Below are positions 9,644 to 18,088 of a stretch of 40,969 bases of DNA, piece after piece (positions within the stretch are counted from its first letter, which is position 1; every line of letters begins with the position of its first letter). The stretch is taken from assembly GCA_022394755.1 (NCBI GenBank), contig JAGFCA010000115.1, positions 1 to 40,969 of the forward strand. The letters run 5' to 3'. Source of the stretch: Candidatus Poribacteria bacterium (GTDB taxonomy: Bacteria; Poribacteria; WGA-4E; WGA-3G). Under the pieces are notes generated by a model, which worked only from the letters and a program-made list of their open reading frames with translations, was not told where the DNA came from and did not search any database. Position numbers and translations under genes: made by a program.

Positions 9644-9871
9644 ATGAAGAATATACAATCACGGAAACTCTTGAATGCTTTAGATGAAATGGATTGTGCA
9701 CAACGTGAAAATCTGTTAAGAATCAATACATATAAACACCCATTATCAAAATTAAAGACATCAAAAGCTACACTTTTAGAATTGAAAAGTAAATTGGAGT
9801 GTAGTGAAAGGAAAGAGAATAACAGGACACCAAGAATTAGACATATACTTGAGAAAAAACGTTCCAATTGA
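9644..9871 (+). CDS. Small basic hypothetical protein
   Basis: A 75-residue, lysine- and leucine-rich, predominantly helical product with no family that I recognise. It begins 50 bp after the CYTH gene and ends 27 bp before a clear intrinsic terminator on the same strand. That makes this frame more likely than the slightly longer 98-residue open frame on the opposite strand over the same bases. The ribosome site is weak (AGTGGCG about 10 bases upstream), so reality of the gene is moderate. Confidence 0.45.
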   Translation: MKNIQSRKLLNALDEMDCAQRENLLRINTYKHPLSKLKTSKATLLELKSKLECSERKENNRTPRIRHILEKKRSN

Positions 9872-9897
9872 AATAGTTTAAAACCTTATAGAGTATC

Positions 9898-9929
9898 AAG
9901 GTCGAAATCCTATGGTTTCGACCTTTTTA
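9898..9929 (+). terminator. Intrinsic terminator closing the 8421-9871 unit
   Basis: A perfect 10-bp stem AAGGTCGAAA (9898-9907) and TTTCGACCTT (9916-9925) with an 8-nt loop, running into TTTTTATTATT. It can serve the plus-strand genes. On the minus strand the AAGG side has only a short T tract, so use by the convergent gene ending at 9982 is less likely. Confidence 0.85.
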
Positions 9930-9981
9930 TTATTAAGACTGATATATTAATGTGAAGTAGCTCGAGAGATATTCCTTTACC

Positions 9982-10929
9982 TCATATTTTACTAAGAATA
10001 GCTTGGAATAAGAGTGGGATCATTAACTCATGGTGTCCAGTAAATGTATAACCTGTTCCTCCCATTTCTGTAGGTCTTCTAACAACATTCTCAGATGGAC
10101 GGTATTGTTGAATCATATCAAAGTCTGCTGCAGTAAAATTAGAAATCGTATGTCCTAAATTTCTTGCTATTGTTAGAGCTTTTAAAAAGACTTCAGGTAG
10201 AATTACTGCCGAACCAAAATTCATAATTACACCCCCGTCTTCTAATTCAATAATAGACTGCGTGAATAATTGGAAATCTGTGAAACTTGCTTGTCCAATT
10301 GCCGCCCCATTAGCAGATGGATGTTGATGTATTATATCTGTTCCAATTGCCACATGAACAGTAATAGGGATATTATATTTAATTCCAGTAGCGAGTAGAC
10401 TATATTCATTGTATGGGGCATTTATATCAATCAGTAGTTTACCTAATGCTTCGCCCATACCAATATCAGATTCTGCTGCACTAATTATTGCATCATTCAT
10501 CAACTTACCTGTCTCTTCCCACATTCCAAATTTACCATCTTGTAGATATTCAGACACGTCTTCTGATGTCTCTCCAATTAATGCAATTTCAAAATCATGT
10601 ATGCTGCTTGCACCATTAAATACAAAACCTGAAATTACACCTTTTTTAACTAATGATATCAAGAGTGGTGATAATCCACACTTGATTACATGTCCACCCA
10701 TCATGACAATTACTGATTTTTCTTTTCGATATGCTGAAACAATACAATCAACAAGATGAAGGAATTGTTCTCCCTTCAGTAAATTTGGCAAACAGTTTAA
10801 TAATGATGAAATATCAATATTGTGATCTGAAATCTTAGCAAAATCCTTAACTGATACTTTACTGATTCTATCTTTTAGTGAGTAGGTTGAAACAGCAGAC
10901 ATATCAATTGGTATCAATTTCTTTTTCAT
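9982..10929 (-). CDS. Deoxyhypusine synthase-like protein
   Basis: A 315-residue protein that resembles the bacterial deoxyhypusine-synthase-like family, an NAD-binding Rossmann-type fold. Recognisable stretches are VIVMMGGHVIKCGLSPLL, FVFNGASSIHDFEIALIG followed by TSEDVSEYLQDG, HVAIGTDIIHQHPSANG, and VIMNFGSAVILPEVFLKAL near the end. Authentic deoxyhypusine synthase modifies eIF5A, which bacteria lack, and bacterial relatives are often annotated as homospermidine-synthase-like or left unknown. The activity here is therefore open. The start at 10929 has GGAACGAGG just upstream; it overlaps the last 26 bp of the O-antigen ligase gene, indicating translational coupling. An alternative ATG at 10902 has no ribosome site. 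Confidence 0.62.
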   Translation of the reverse strand: MKKKLIPIDMSAVSTYSLKDRISKVSVKDFAKISDHNIDISSLLNCLPNLLKGEQFLHLVDCIVSAYRKEKSVIVMMGGHVIKCGLSPLLISLVKKGVISGFVFNGASSIHDFEIALIGETSEDVSEYLQDGKFGMWEETGKLMNDAIISAAESDIGMGEALGKLLIDINAPYNEYSLLATGIKYNIPITVHVAIGTDIIHQHPSANGAAIGQASFTDFQLFTQSIIELEDGGVIMNFGSAVILPEVFLKALTIARNLGHTISNFTAADFDMIQQYRPSENVVRRPTEMGGTGYTFTGHHELMIPLLFQAILSKI

Positions 10930-12427
10930 TTTCCTCGTTCCTTAATATCTGTATATAGAAGATTATGCCAACAATAAACCAAAAAAGCAATATGGTTCGC
11001 TGGTGAAATATGTTATCCGCTAAACCATAGATCAGACTTGAAATGAAAAAACCACTACATCCAAGGAATATCCCCAATCCCCAAAAATATCCTTGCATAT
11101 CAAGGGTGTTACGTAAACCCCAAACCCTTTTTGTTATAATTACAATTATCCAGAATAGTATAAAAAGGGAAGGTATACCATGTTCAACTGCAGTATGGAG
11201 ATAAATGTTGTGTGCATGATAAGGTATATTATACTGTTCTTTTGGTCCATTGTGTTGATATTCATATCGAAATCTACCCATACCAATTCCAGTAATTGGA
11301 TATTCCTGAATTAATTCTATAGATGTTTTCCACCAAATTGGACGTTCTCCTATAAATCCTGATGGTTGTTGGATAATACTGTTTAGTCTCATTTTTATAT
11401 GATTAGGTAACAAGAATGGCATTGCTACAATGAAAAGAATGAAAATTGTAGATATAATCATAACTGGTCTCATAGATTTGGATTCATTTCTTTGAAAAAA
11501 TAAATAACGAAAAATATAATATGAGATAATACATGTAATACTTATAGCTACACTAACCCATGCAGCACGGGTTAGAGTTAATACCAAATTAATACCCATC
11601 AATAAGACAATTACACCCAATCCTAATGATCCCCATTTTGTTATTCGTGTATATCCATTTCCTCCAAAACTTACTACAAAGAAACCAAATACTAAAGGGA
11701 AGCTAAGAGCGAGATATGCCCCAAGATCGTTTGGCATTTTAAATGTTCCAGTTAGTCGTTTCTCAATCATGAATATCCTGAGTTCATTTTCAGTCTTTTG
11801 AACAACATATTTTCTACTTCGAGGTGAATCAGTGATATACCATTCATTTTGATTATCTTTGCTTGAAATGGTGGCTTGCTGGGATAATGGAATGTTAATT
11901 TTTCTTAGATCATCTCTTAAACTCTTAGAAAAACCCGTAGCTTCATCCAGTTCTTGTTTATATTCTAAATTCACATTTCCCATATAATCACGTCCTAATC
12001 TTGTCTCGTTAATATAATACCATACTCCTAATGCTGATGAGATTCCTGAAACAATAAAAAACACTATTAGAACATACCGAAAGCGAATTCCGATTCCAGA
12101 ATGTATAACCGCATAACATAATAGGATTCCTCGTAATAATTTCCAAAAATATCCATAGCTACTGCTGGTTGGATTAGGGGCAAATATACATGCAACTAAA
12201 CTCAATAGAAGGAAGATGATGATTGGAAGATCTAATCCCGTTTTATACCATGTGAAACGTCTGACGGTGATTACTCTACCTATCCAGCCAATTAATACAA
12301 GAAAGAGTCCAATATTCATGAATATTGTTGAATAGCCAAATGGGAGAGATAAAATAAATAGGATTAAACCTATATAGCTTGATAATGAGAAAAATTTGAA
12401 TTGGTTTGAATCAGGGGTTTGTTTCAA
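10904..12427 (-). CDS. O-antigen ligase / polymerase (WaaL/Wzy_C family) membrane protein
   Basis: A 507-residue polytopic protein with about 12 hydrophobic segments. The Wzy_C core is clear: LVLTLTRAAWVSV, GERPIWWKTSIELIQEYPI, GIGMGRFRYEY and YHAHNIYLHTAVEHGI with the histidine-rich periplasmic motif. Such enzymes join or polymerise lipid-linked glycans at the outer face of the inner membrane. A hydrophilic insertion of roughly 80 residues (about 145-230, including GFSKSLRDDLRKIN and the charged RKYVVQKTENELR stretch) precedes the next helix and is not usual for the family core; it should form a periplasmic loop domain. No other glycan-assembly gene is in the window. It overlaps the deoxyhypusine-synthase-like gene. 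Confidence 0.88.
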   Translation of the reverse strand: MKQTPDSNQFKFFSLSSYIGLILFILSLPFGYSTIFMNIGLFLVLIGWIGRVITVRRFTWYKTGLDLPIIIFLLLSLVACIFAPNPTSSSYGYFWKLLRGILLCYAVIHSGIGIRFRYVLIVFFIVSGISSALGVWYYINETRLGRDYMGNVNLEYKQELDEATGFSKSLRDDLRKINIPLSQQATISSKDNQNEWYITDSPRSRKYVVQKTENELRIFMIEKRLTGTFKMPNDLGAYLALSFPLVFGFFVVSFGGNGYTRITKWGSLGLGVIVLLMGINLVLTLTRAAWVSVAISITCIISYYIFRYLFFQRNESKSMRPVMIISTIFILFIVAMPFLLPNHIKMRLNSIIQQPSGFIGERPIWWKTSIELIQEYPITGIGMGRFRYEYQHNGPKEQYNIPYHAHNIYLHTAVEHGIPSLFILFWIIVIITKRVWGLRNTLDMQGYFWGLGIFLGCSGFFISSLIYGLADNIFHQRTILLFWFIVGIIFYIQILRNEENEKEIDTN

Positions 12428-12621
12428 TTCGCTTGTCTCTTTTGTGAATAGTGATTAACTTGAAAATGGATGCCTATATTTGATATATCTATGAATGTAA
12501 TATTCATTCTACTATAATCCTTCATAAATTAGGTTTAAATTCATTGTTGGATTACATGATGATATGGTATGATAAGGTAAAGATACATTCATATTAAATA
12601 TACGTATTTATGGGGTAGACC

Positions 12622-13815
12622 ATGTTAATTATGCAAAGATTTAAATTTATATTAATTATGACATTTCTGTTGATAATATTTGGAACAACTCCTGCCTTCA
12701 GTTTCATCGAAAGGGAATATACTATTCGTGAAGTTCTTGATGCTTGTACAAATATTATATTTGGTGAAATAAAATCTGTTAATTCAAGACGATTGCAGGC
12801 TGTTGTTAATGTAAGAGATAATGTTAAGGGTGAAAGTCATCTGAATGAGATAAAAATGAACTTTGCAACAGGTCAATACAAGGAAGGCACATCACCCCAA
12901 AAAATGGTCAAATTAGTAAAAAAGGGAATGCCTATTATTGTTTTTTACAGAGATCATTACGGTATTGATAGTATGTGTTTTATTGATAATACGTGGTTTC
13001 AATTGCGTGCATATCGTGGTACAAGTGGAAAATCTTGGTGGAGTTTTACTCACATTGACCCAATGATGGACCGTACATACAAAGGGAAAACAATAGACTT
13101 TCAGCAAGTCGTGCGTGATATACTTGCTGGTAAAATGTGGGTAACTGCTGGTGAAAATGCTGTTAAAATATTGGTATTATCGGGAAATAGTACGCCTCCT
13201 ACTTGGAGTCAATCACATGTATATACAAATACTATGACTTATGAATATCAGGCTTTACGAAATATCAAGAATGTTGGCAAACGTGAAACTGTGTTTGAAT
13301 CAACAAAGAACAGAAAACTAACTTTCTTGAAAGATGCTGATATATTATGGATTGGTTATGAAGAGATTTCAAGTTTCGGTAGACATTTACTCCCAAAAGA
13401 TACAGAAAATAAGATTAAACAATTTGTCAATGAGGGTGGAATTGTAGTTATTTCTGGACAAGATAGCACTGAAAAGAAATCCTGTGGAATTGGTTGGCTC
13501 AATGGGAATTTGAGGGGTGTTGAAAGTTCTCCAAATAGGAACTTTGTTTTATCGAATGAAAAATCTACTATCTTCTCACAACCACATAAAGTAGAATCTG
13601 GACGAATTTATCTTGATGATGCATGGGTTGATTGGGAAAAGACTGACAAAGTCATTGCTACAACCCCTGAAACAAATCAGCTTGTCATAGGTATTAGAGA
13701 ATACGGTAAAGGACTATATATTATCACAAGCTTATGCAACTATAAAAAGCAGGATGTTTCATTGAATAAATACATTATGGAAAATATAATCTACTATGCA
13801 GTAAACCAATTATAA
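12622..13815 (+). CDS. Secreted protein of unknown function with a ThuA/GATase-like C-terminal half
   Basis: A 397-residue protein with a signal peptide at about 4-26 (MQRFKFILIMTFLLIIFG, then cleavage after PAFS). The N-terminal 130 residues look like a small beta-rich domain. The C-terminal part starts with VKILVLSG and contains LKDADILWIGYEE, IKQFVNEGGIVVISGQDS and GKGLYIITSLCNY. This order is typical of ThuA- or glutamine-amidotransferase-like folds found in secreted proteins of Planctomycetes and Poribacteria. No catalytic triad can be assigned. GGGG lies seven bases before the first ATG (12622), and MQRF at 12631 is an alternative start. It is transcribed alone, between a divergent and a convergent gene. 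Confidence 0.75.
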   Translation: MLIMQRFKFILIMTFLLIIFGTTPAFSFIEREYTIREVLDACTNIIFGEIKSVNSRRLQAVVNVRDNVKGESHLNEIKMNFATGQYKEGTSPQKMVKLVKKGMPIIVFYRDHYGIDSMCFIDNTWFQLRAYRGTSGKSWWSFTHIDPMMDRTYKGKTIDFQQVVRDILAGKMWVTAGENAVKILVLSGNSTPPTWSQSHVYTNTMTYEYQALRNIKNVGKRETVFESTKNRKLTFLKDADILWIGYEEISSFGRHLLPKDTENKIKQFVNEGGIVVISGQDSTEKKSCGIGWLNGNLRGVESSPNRNFVLSNEKSTIFSQPHKVESGRIYLDDAWVDWEKTDKVIATTPETNQLVIGIREYGKGLYIITSLCNYKKQDVSLNKYIMENIIYYAVNQL

Positions 13816-13842
13816 TTAATTTGTAAATTGGTGTAATTGAGT

Positions 13843-15039
13843 TTACACTTCCCCAAACTTTGCTACAACTAATGTAATGTCATCATAGGGTAAATTTCCC
13901 TCTTGAAAACAATTTAGGTCCGATAGAATCCTTTGTTTGATTTCATTTGGTGTACATTCTTTATTTTCTAATACCAATTGTTTAAATCTGTCAAGACCAT
14001 ACATTTCACTATCCTCATTAACAGCTTCAGTTATACCATCTGAATACATTACTAACAGATCACCTGGATTCCATGTTTCTTGAAGGCTATGATAGTCATT
14101 TTGAATTAATTCAACAGGCAAAGGAATACCGACTGGTGTGTATTGAGAATCTAATTCAATTATCTCATCACTCTCAGAACGAAAGAGTAATATTGATGGG
14201 TGGCCTGCATTAATAAACTCAAACTTATTGTCTTTATGAATTACTACATAGCAACAGGTCATATAAATGAATGTTTGTGCATCCTCTTCTGTAACCCGTT
14301 TTACTGCCTTCATGACTTCTGGTACAGATGCATCAAACCGAATTTGTGTTTGTATACAACTCTTGGTCATAGCAGCGACTAATGCAGAATGAAAACCGTG
14401 TCCCATCACATCCCCTATGAAAATTGCAGTTTTTTCATCTGGGAGATGTAAGTAATCATAATAATCTCCACCTATATCATTCGTTGGTTGACAATATCCC
14501 GCAGAACTAATATATCTATTTTCAATTTCTTCATTTGGTAAAATAGACTGTTGTACCTCGGCAGCAAGACGTATTGATTCTTCTTGTGCTATCTCCTTTC
14601 GAATTGAACTCATCTGCACTTCGAGATCATGACGTATCTTATTATTTAGTACGCGAAAAATACCTCTACCAATTAGGGGTTCTCGAGCCAATGCGATAAA
14701 AAAGTCATCTCTTGAAATCTTTAACAGTTTCGTTGGAGATAGTGTCTTAATTGTTGCACTTCTTGGTTTATCATCAATTAAGGCGACTTCTCCAAAACAA
14801 TATCCTACGTCATTGAAAGTTAACACCTCTGTATCTGCCTTGATGATACTAATCTCACCTTCGACAAGTAGGTATAGTGAGTCTCCATCATCTCCTTCCT
14901 CAAAAAGAATATGATCTGCTGGTAGTACAACTTCATGTGCAACCTCACATATCGGCTTAATTCTATCTAAAGTTAATTCTGAAAAAAGTTCTGAACTATG
15001 TAGAAATCGAAACTTTTCTTCTTCTAACATAAAAGACAA
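13843..15039 (-). CDS. Cyclic-nucleotide-binding domain fused to SpoIIE/RsbU-type PP2C phosphatase
   Basis: A 398-residue two-domain signalling protein. Residues about 12-130 form a cNMP-binding domain with the phosphate-binding cassette FGEVALIDDKPRSATI at 82-97, which retains the Glu84 and Arg93 needed for cyclic nucleotide. A helical linker (about 135-170, QEESIRLAAEVQQSILP) leads to a PP2C-like phosphatase domain with GGDYYD (Asp192), GDVMGHG (Asp210), MYSDGITEA and DDITLVV, all expected metal ligands. It probably dephosphorylates an anti-sigma-factor antagonist in response to cAMP or cGMP. No partner kinase or STAS protein is in the window. The class IV cyclase-like CYTH gene lies 4 kb away, an interesting but unproven link. 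Confidence 0.93.
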   Translation of the reverse strand: MSFMLEEEKFRFLHSSELFSELTLDRIKPICEVAHEVVLPADHILFEEGDDGDSLYLLVEGEISIIKADTEVLTFNDVGYCFGEVALIDDKPRSATIKTLSPTKLLKISRDDFFIALAREPLIGRGIFRVLNNKIRHDLEVQMSSIRKEIAQEESIRLAAEVQQSILPNEEIENRYISSAGYCQPTNDIGGDYYDYLHLPDEKTAIFIGDVMGHGFHSALVAAMTKSCIQTQIRFDASVPEVMKAVKRVTEEDAQTFIYMTCCYVVIHKDNKFEFINAGHPSILLFRSESDEIIELDSQYTPVGIPLPVELIQNDYHSLQETWNPGDLLVMYSDGITEAVNEDSEMYGLDRFKQLVLENKECTPNEIKQRILSDLNCFQEGNLPYDDITLVVAKFGEV

Positions 15040-15223
15040 GATCCTTAAAGAGTATTCTATTGACGATATTTGTACATTTTAATCCAGGATAAAGATGTGT
15101 TATCAACTTAATTTATTATATTCACCTACATGTATTTTGTCAAACTACTGATAGGATTAAGGTATGTAAAATTCTTTTCACTATACGATAGTTTATCAGA
15201 ATATACCTTGAATATCACTTAAG

Positions 15224-15290
15224 TCCCTGGGAATGCCAAATGGCATTCATACACGGTGATTCTTATTAGGTAGGGACGGAATGTTGATAG
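15224..15290 (+). repeat. Palindromic dispersed repeat, copy A
   Basis: It contains GGGAATGCC at 15229-15237, a 4-nt spacer, GGCATTCATAC at 15242-15252, then TGATTC and the 16-bp string GGTAGGGACGGAATGT at 15269-15284. The same parts in the same order occur on the opposite strand at 17821-17915, so the two copies form an inverted pair around the YnbA/YnbB-like genes. There is no coding capacity; a REP- or MITE-like element is likely. Confidence 0.75.
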
Positions 15291-15315
15291 ACAAAGCTTA
15301 CATACACAATCTTGA

Positions 15316-15360
15316 GTCCCATAGGGACGAAATGTTTAGTCCAATATGGACGAATGTTGA
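15316..15360 (+). repeat. Two adjacent hairpin units related to copy A
   Basis: GTCCC-ATA-GGGAC then GAAATGTTTA (15316-15338) is followed directly by GTCC-AATAT-GGAC then GAATGTTGAT (15339-15361). Both units end in the GGACGAAATGT-like string also found in copy A at 15274-15284. These look like decayed tandem copies of one small palindromic unit. Confidence 0.6.
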
Positions 15361-15908
15361 TACATTTCTATAATGATAACTATAGTTTGAAAAGTTAATC
15401 GATTCACATTTCGCCCGCGCTGGGGTTGATTCTATGGACTAATATGGTGTTTCTACAAAAATTCGCCCCACTGGGACATTAGATATTAGAAATTGATAGG
15501 AGTAAAAAATGTTCCTTCCATATCAAACTACGTAAGTACTGAACTAACAACTATCAACAAATATAGCAAATTCAATACACGAAGAAATCGGAATGTTTAG
15601 TAACAGAAGCTTTTCACACACAGGATTTTAGTATGTAGATATTTTTGTCACTAAAACCGTGAATTCATAGATTAATTTTTTGAAATACCTTATACGCATT
15701 AATTACACAATTTGGAAGAATAGGATACAGTCATAGATGTAATGCCCATCTAAAAAGAGAACATTTTTCAATACGAATAATTCGTATCTATCAGATTTAT
15801 AATAAATTTCCTAAAAGAATTGATGTGAAATGCGTATTAACAAATAAGTATTGGACTATTATATTAAAATTGAATAAGATAGTAATTTTGTATTAGGAGG
15901 TGTTATTA

Positions 15909-16514
15909 ATGATTTCAATGTATAAGATAAAACCAAAGTTTCAGCAATTAGTAAAACCATTATTAAGAATATTCTACAAGGTGGGATTCACAGCTAACGG
16001 AATAACATGGTTAGCTATATTGCTTTCATTTACAATTGGTATCTTGTTTTGGTTTTATCCGTCAGGCCATATGTTGTGGATTTTCTCTGTTGGTTTATTG
16101 ATAAGAATGGGATTGAATGCTTTGGATGGGATGATGGCAAAAGAATATGATATGACAAGTCAGGGCGGGGAAATCTTAAATGAACTTGGTGATGTCCTAT
16201 CTGATGCTGCACTATATTTGCCATTAATTAAATTAACAGGTGTTTATTCATGGTTAGTTTTACTTTTTGTATTTCTATCTACACTAAATGAGTATATAGG
16301 TATTTTAACAAAGGCTGCAACAGGGACAAGGAGATATGATGGTCCAATGGGGAAAAGTGATAGAGCAACAATCTTAGGTTTGTCATGTCTCATCTTTTTC
16401 TTTTGGCAACCAATCATGACAGCATTCAATTATATATTTGCAATAATGTGCTTATTATTGTTGCTAAGTTCAGCAATTCGACTAAAGAATGGGTTATCTG
16501 ATGATGGGAGTTGA
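15909..16514 (+). CDS. CDP-alcohol phosphatidyltransferase, YnbA-like
   Basis: A 201-residue membrane enzyme with about six helices. The family motif is present in modified form: NALDGMMAKEYDMTSQGG, then EILNELGDVLSDAAL. The DG and the last two Asp are kept, while Asn replaces two Asp positions of the standard DxxDGxxAR...GxxxDxxxD pattern and Lys replaces the Arg. The same arrangement is what I recall for E. coli YnbA. The enzyme would transfer a phosphatidyl group from CDP-diacylglycerol to an unknown alcohol at the inner membrane. AGGAGG at 15895-15900 lies eight bases before this ATG; a GTG at 15900 overlaps that ribosome site and is rejected as the start. The next gene, a CDP-diglyceride synthase, starts 2 bp after its stop, so the donor substrate is made by its own operon partner. 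Confidence 0.9.
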   Translation: MISMYKIKPKFQQLVKPLLRIFYKVGFTANGITWLAILLSFTIGILFWFYPSGHMLWIFSVGLLIRMGLNALDGMMAKEYDMTSQGGEILNELGDVLSDAALYLPLIKLTGVYSWLVLLFVFLSTLNEYIGILTKAATGTRRYDGPMGKSDRATILGLSCLIFFFWQPIMTAFNYIFAIMCLLLLLSSAIRLKNGLSDDGS

Positions 16515-16516
16515 AG

Positions 16517-17461
16517 ATGAAACTATTGATTGAACAAAGTGAAATTGCTATAGTCGTAGGATTGATATTCGGTATATTAGTCTTTGCAAGTATCCTATTT
16601 TGGATCATGGGAAGATTAAAACCAAAATCAGATTTTACTGAATTGAAGATGCGAACAAGATCGTGGTGGGTAATGGCAACAATCTTTGTCTTAGCCACAT
16701 TAGTGCATACTGTTATAACCTACATTTCTTTTGCTTTACTATCCTTTATGGCATTAAGAGAATTATCATCTATCAGTAAAAATGTAAGGGAAGTTGACCG
16801 TAAAGTTCTAATTTGGTGTTTTCTATGCATACCTATACAGTATTATTGGGCATATATAGGCCATCTAACTCTGTTCCTAATCTTTATTCCAGTGTTTATG
16901 TATCTATGGTTAGCCTTTATATTAGTCATCAAAGGGGTTACAGAGGATATTAGTCGTTCAATGAGTGTATTGCCATCACAGTTAATGTTGACAGTTTTTG
17001 GTGTAAGTCATTTGGCATTCTTGGTTTCATTGCCAGATATTGAAGAATTTAATGCTGGTGGACGTGCACTTTTGTTATTCATAGTATTTATTACAGAGAT
17101 GAATGATGTATTTCAATTTATTTGGGGTCGTTTCTTAGGGAGATTTAAGATTATTCCTAAGATTAGTCCAAATAAGACCTGGGAAGGTTTAATTGGTGGT
17201 GTGGTTACAACAATGGCTGTAGGTTACTTTATTCGTTTTTTAACCCCATTCTCAATAATTGAGATACTTATTACGTGTGGAAGTATCGCTGTTATTGGTT
17301 TTATTGGAGATGTAGTTGTATCAGCTATTAAGAGGGACATTGGATTGAAAGATACAGGTACGACGATTCCCGGTCACGGTGGAATTTTGGATAGAATAGA
17401 TTCTTTAGCAGTCACAGGTCCAATTTTCTTTCATATTGTCTATTACTTATACTATATGTAA
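16517..17461 (+). CDS. cdsA: Phosphatidate cytidylyltransferase (CdsA family, YnbB-like)
   Basis: A 314-residue polytopic membrane protein that makes CDP-diacylglycerol from phosphatidate and CTP. The family signature is complete near residues 270-297: SAIKRDIGLKDTGTTIPG, then HGGILDRIDS. Upstream, SPNKTWEGLIGG is a second conserved block. It has eight or so hydrophobic segments. GGGAG lies seven bases before the ATG at 16517; a TTG at 16511 would leave no room for a ribosome site. The upstream stop is 2 bp away, so the two genes are translationally coupled. The pairing of a CDP-alcohol transferase with its own CdsA copy is known from E. coli ynbA-ynbB. It may be a second, dedicated CdsA rather than the housekeeping one; the gene symbol marks the family only. 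Confidence 0.9.
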   Translation: MKLLIEQSEIAIVVGLIFGILVFASILFWIMGRLKPKSDFTELKMRTRSWWVMATIFVLATLVHTVITYISFALLSFMALRELSSISKNVREVDRKVLIWCFLCIPIQYYWAYIGHLTLFLIFIPVFMYLWLAFILVIKGVTEDISRSMSVLPSQLMLTVFGVSHLAFLVSLPDIEEFNAGGRALLLFIVFITEMNDVFQFIWGRFLGRFKIIPKISPNKTWEGLIGGVVTTMAVGYFIRFLTPFSIIEILITCGSIAVIGFIGDVVVSAIKRDIGLKDTGTTIPGHGGILDRIDSLAVTGPIFFHIVYYLYYM

Positions 17462-17692
17462 TGATTATTAGTGTAAATCCATTTTACTGAGCAAATTATT
17501 CAAATAAATTGAAGGTTAATCATATACGGTATATCTCATAAATACGGATCGTTCAAACCGAAATAATTATTCGTTCAAATGGTCGGATTGCTGTCCAATA
17601 TTTTAGGTCTATCTTATAATATAGTGGGATGTGACATATTTACTAATGAACAGTCTATTCTATAAATTTCACGATTTATATGGCAAATTTTT

Positions 17693-17725
17693 TACACACC
17701 CTTATATGGACGTGTGTGTAGTTTT
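17693..17725 (+). terminator. Possible terminator of the YnbA/YnbB-like operon
   Basis: TACACAC (17693-17699) and GTGTGTA (17714-17720) form a 7-bp stem with a 14-nt loop followed by GTTTTT. It is 230 bp downstream of the cdsA-like stop codon. The stem is short and the loop large, so this is tentative. Confidence 0.4.
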
Positions 17726-17820
17726 TGGCATTAACAAATATTTTAAAGGTCTATGGTATATTTTATGAGATATACTAATTGTTGTTAATATCTTCAAGCA
17801 AAATCGATTCTATGTTATAG

Positions 17821-17915
17821 ACATTCCGTCCCTACCAAGTCTGAATCAGGAATCAACGGAATGAACCCCATTTAGGAGTTCCCCGGGTATGAATGCCGTA
17901 GGGCATTCCCCGTGA
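17821..17915 (-). repeat. Palindromic dispersed repeat, copy B (inverted relative to copy A)
   Basis: On the minus strand it reads GGGAATGCC-CTAC-GGCATTCATAC (17888-17910), an insertion of about 35 nt relative to copy A, TTGATTCCTGATTC and then GGTAGGGACGGAATGT (17821-17836). The last 16 bases are identical to copy A at 15269-15284. The pair brackets the YnbA/YnbB-like operon in inverted orientation. Confidence 0.75.
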
Positions 17916-18088
17916 CTCCAAAGAATCTTAATTACTGAATGGTATAGATAAGAATTTTTGTTCATGTGAAACTATCGGTTATTAAAAGTTATTTACACAA
18001 CTCGTAATTATCTAATGCATTTATAATCAGATTAAGACCCAAAACACATACTCAGACACTTAAGTTATAATACATATAACATACGTGA

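Larger units (their letters stand above)
15040..15908. other. Large intergenic region with several small palindromic repeats
   Basis: An 869-bp AT-rich gap between divergent genes. Its middle part holds a cluster of short palindromes. GAATGCCA/TGGCATTC lies at 15231-15248, GTCCC/GGGAC at 15316-15328 and GTCC/GGAC at 15339-15351. The motif GGACG(G/A)AATGT occurs after three of the segments. Two GC-richer patches follow (CGCCCGCGCTGGGG at 15412-15425, and CGCCCCACTGGGA at 15464-15476). I see no ORF, tRNA or known structured RNA. It must also contain promoters for both flanking genes. Confidence 0.7.

Noticed and set aside
9571..9867. 98-residue minus-strand ORF opposite the small gene at 9644
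   Set aside because: It overlaps the end of the CYTH gene, has no ribosome site and no family. The plus-strand frame fits the operon and terminator better, though neither is certain.
12546..12575. Promoter TTGGAT/TATGAT before the secreted protein gene at 12622
   Set aside because: The spacer is only 15 bp and the -35 box is poor.
15900..15908. GTG at 15900 as start of the CDP-alcohol transferase
   Set aside because: It overlaps the AGGAGG ribosome site that serves the ATG at 15909.
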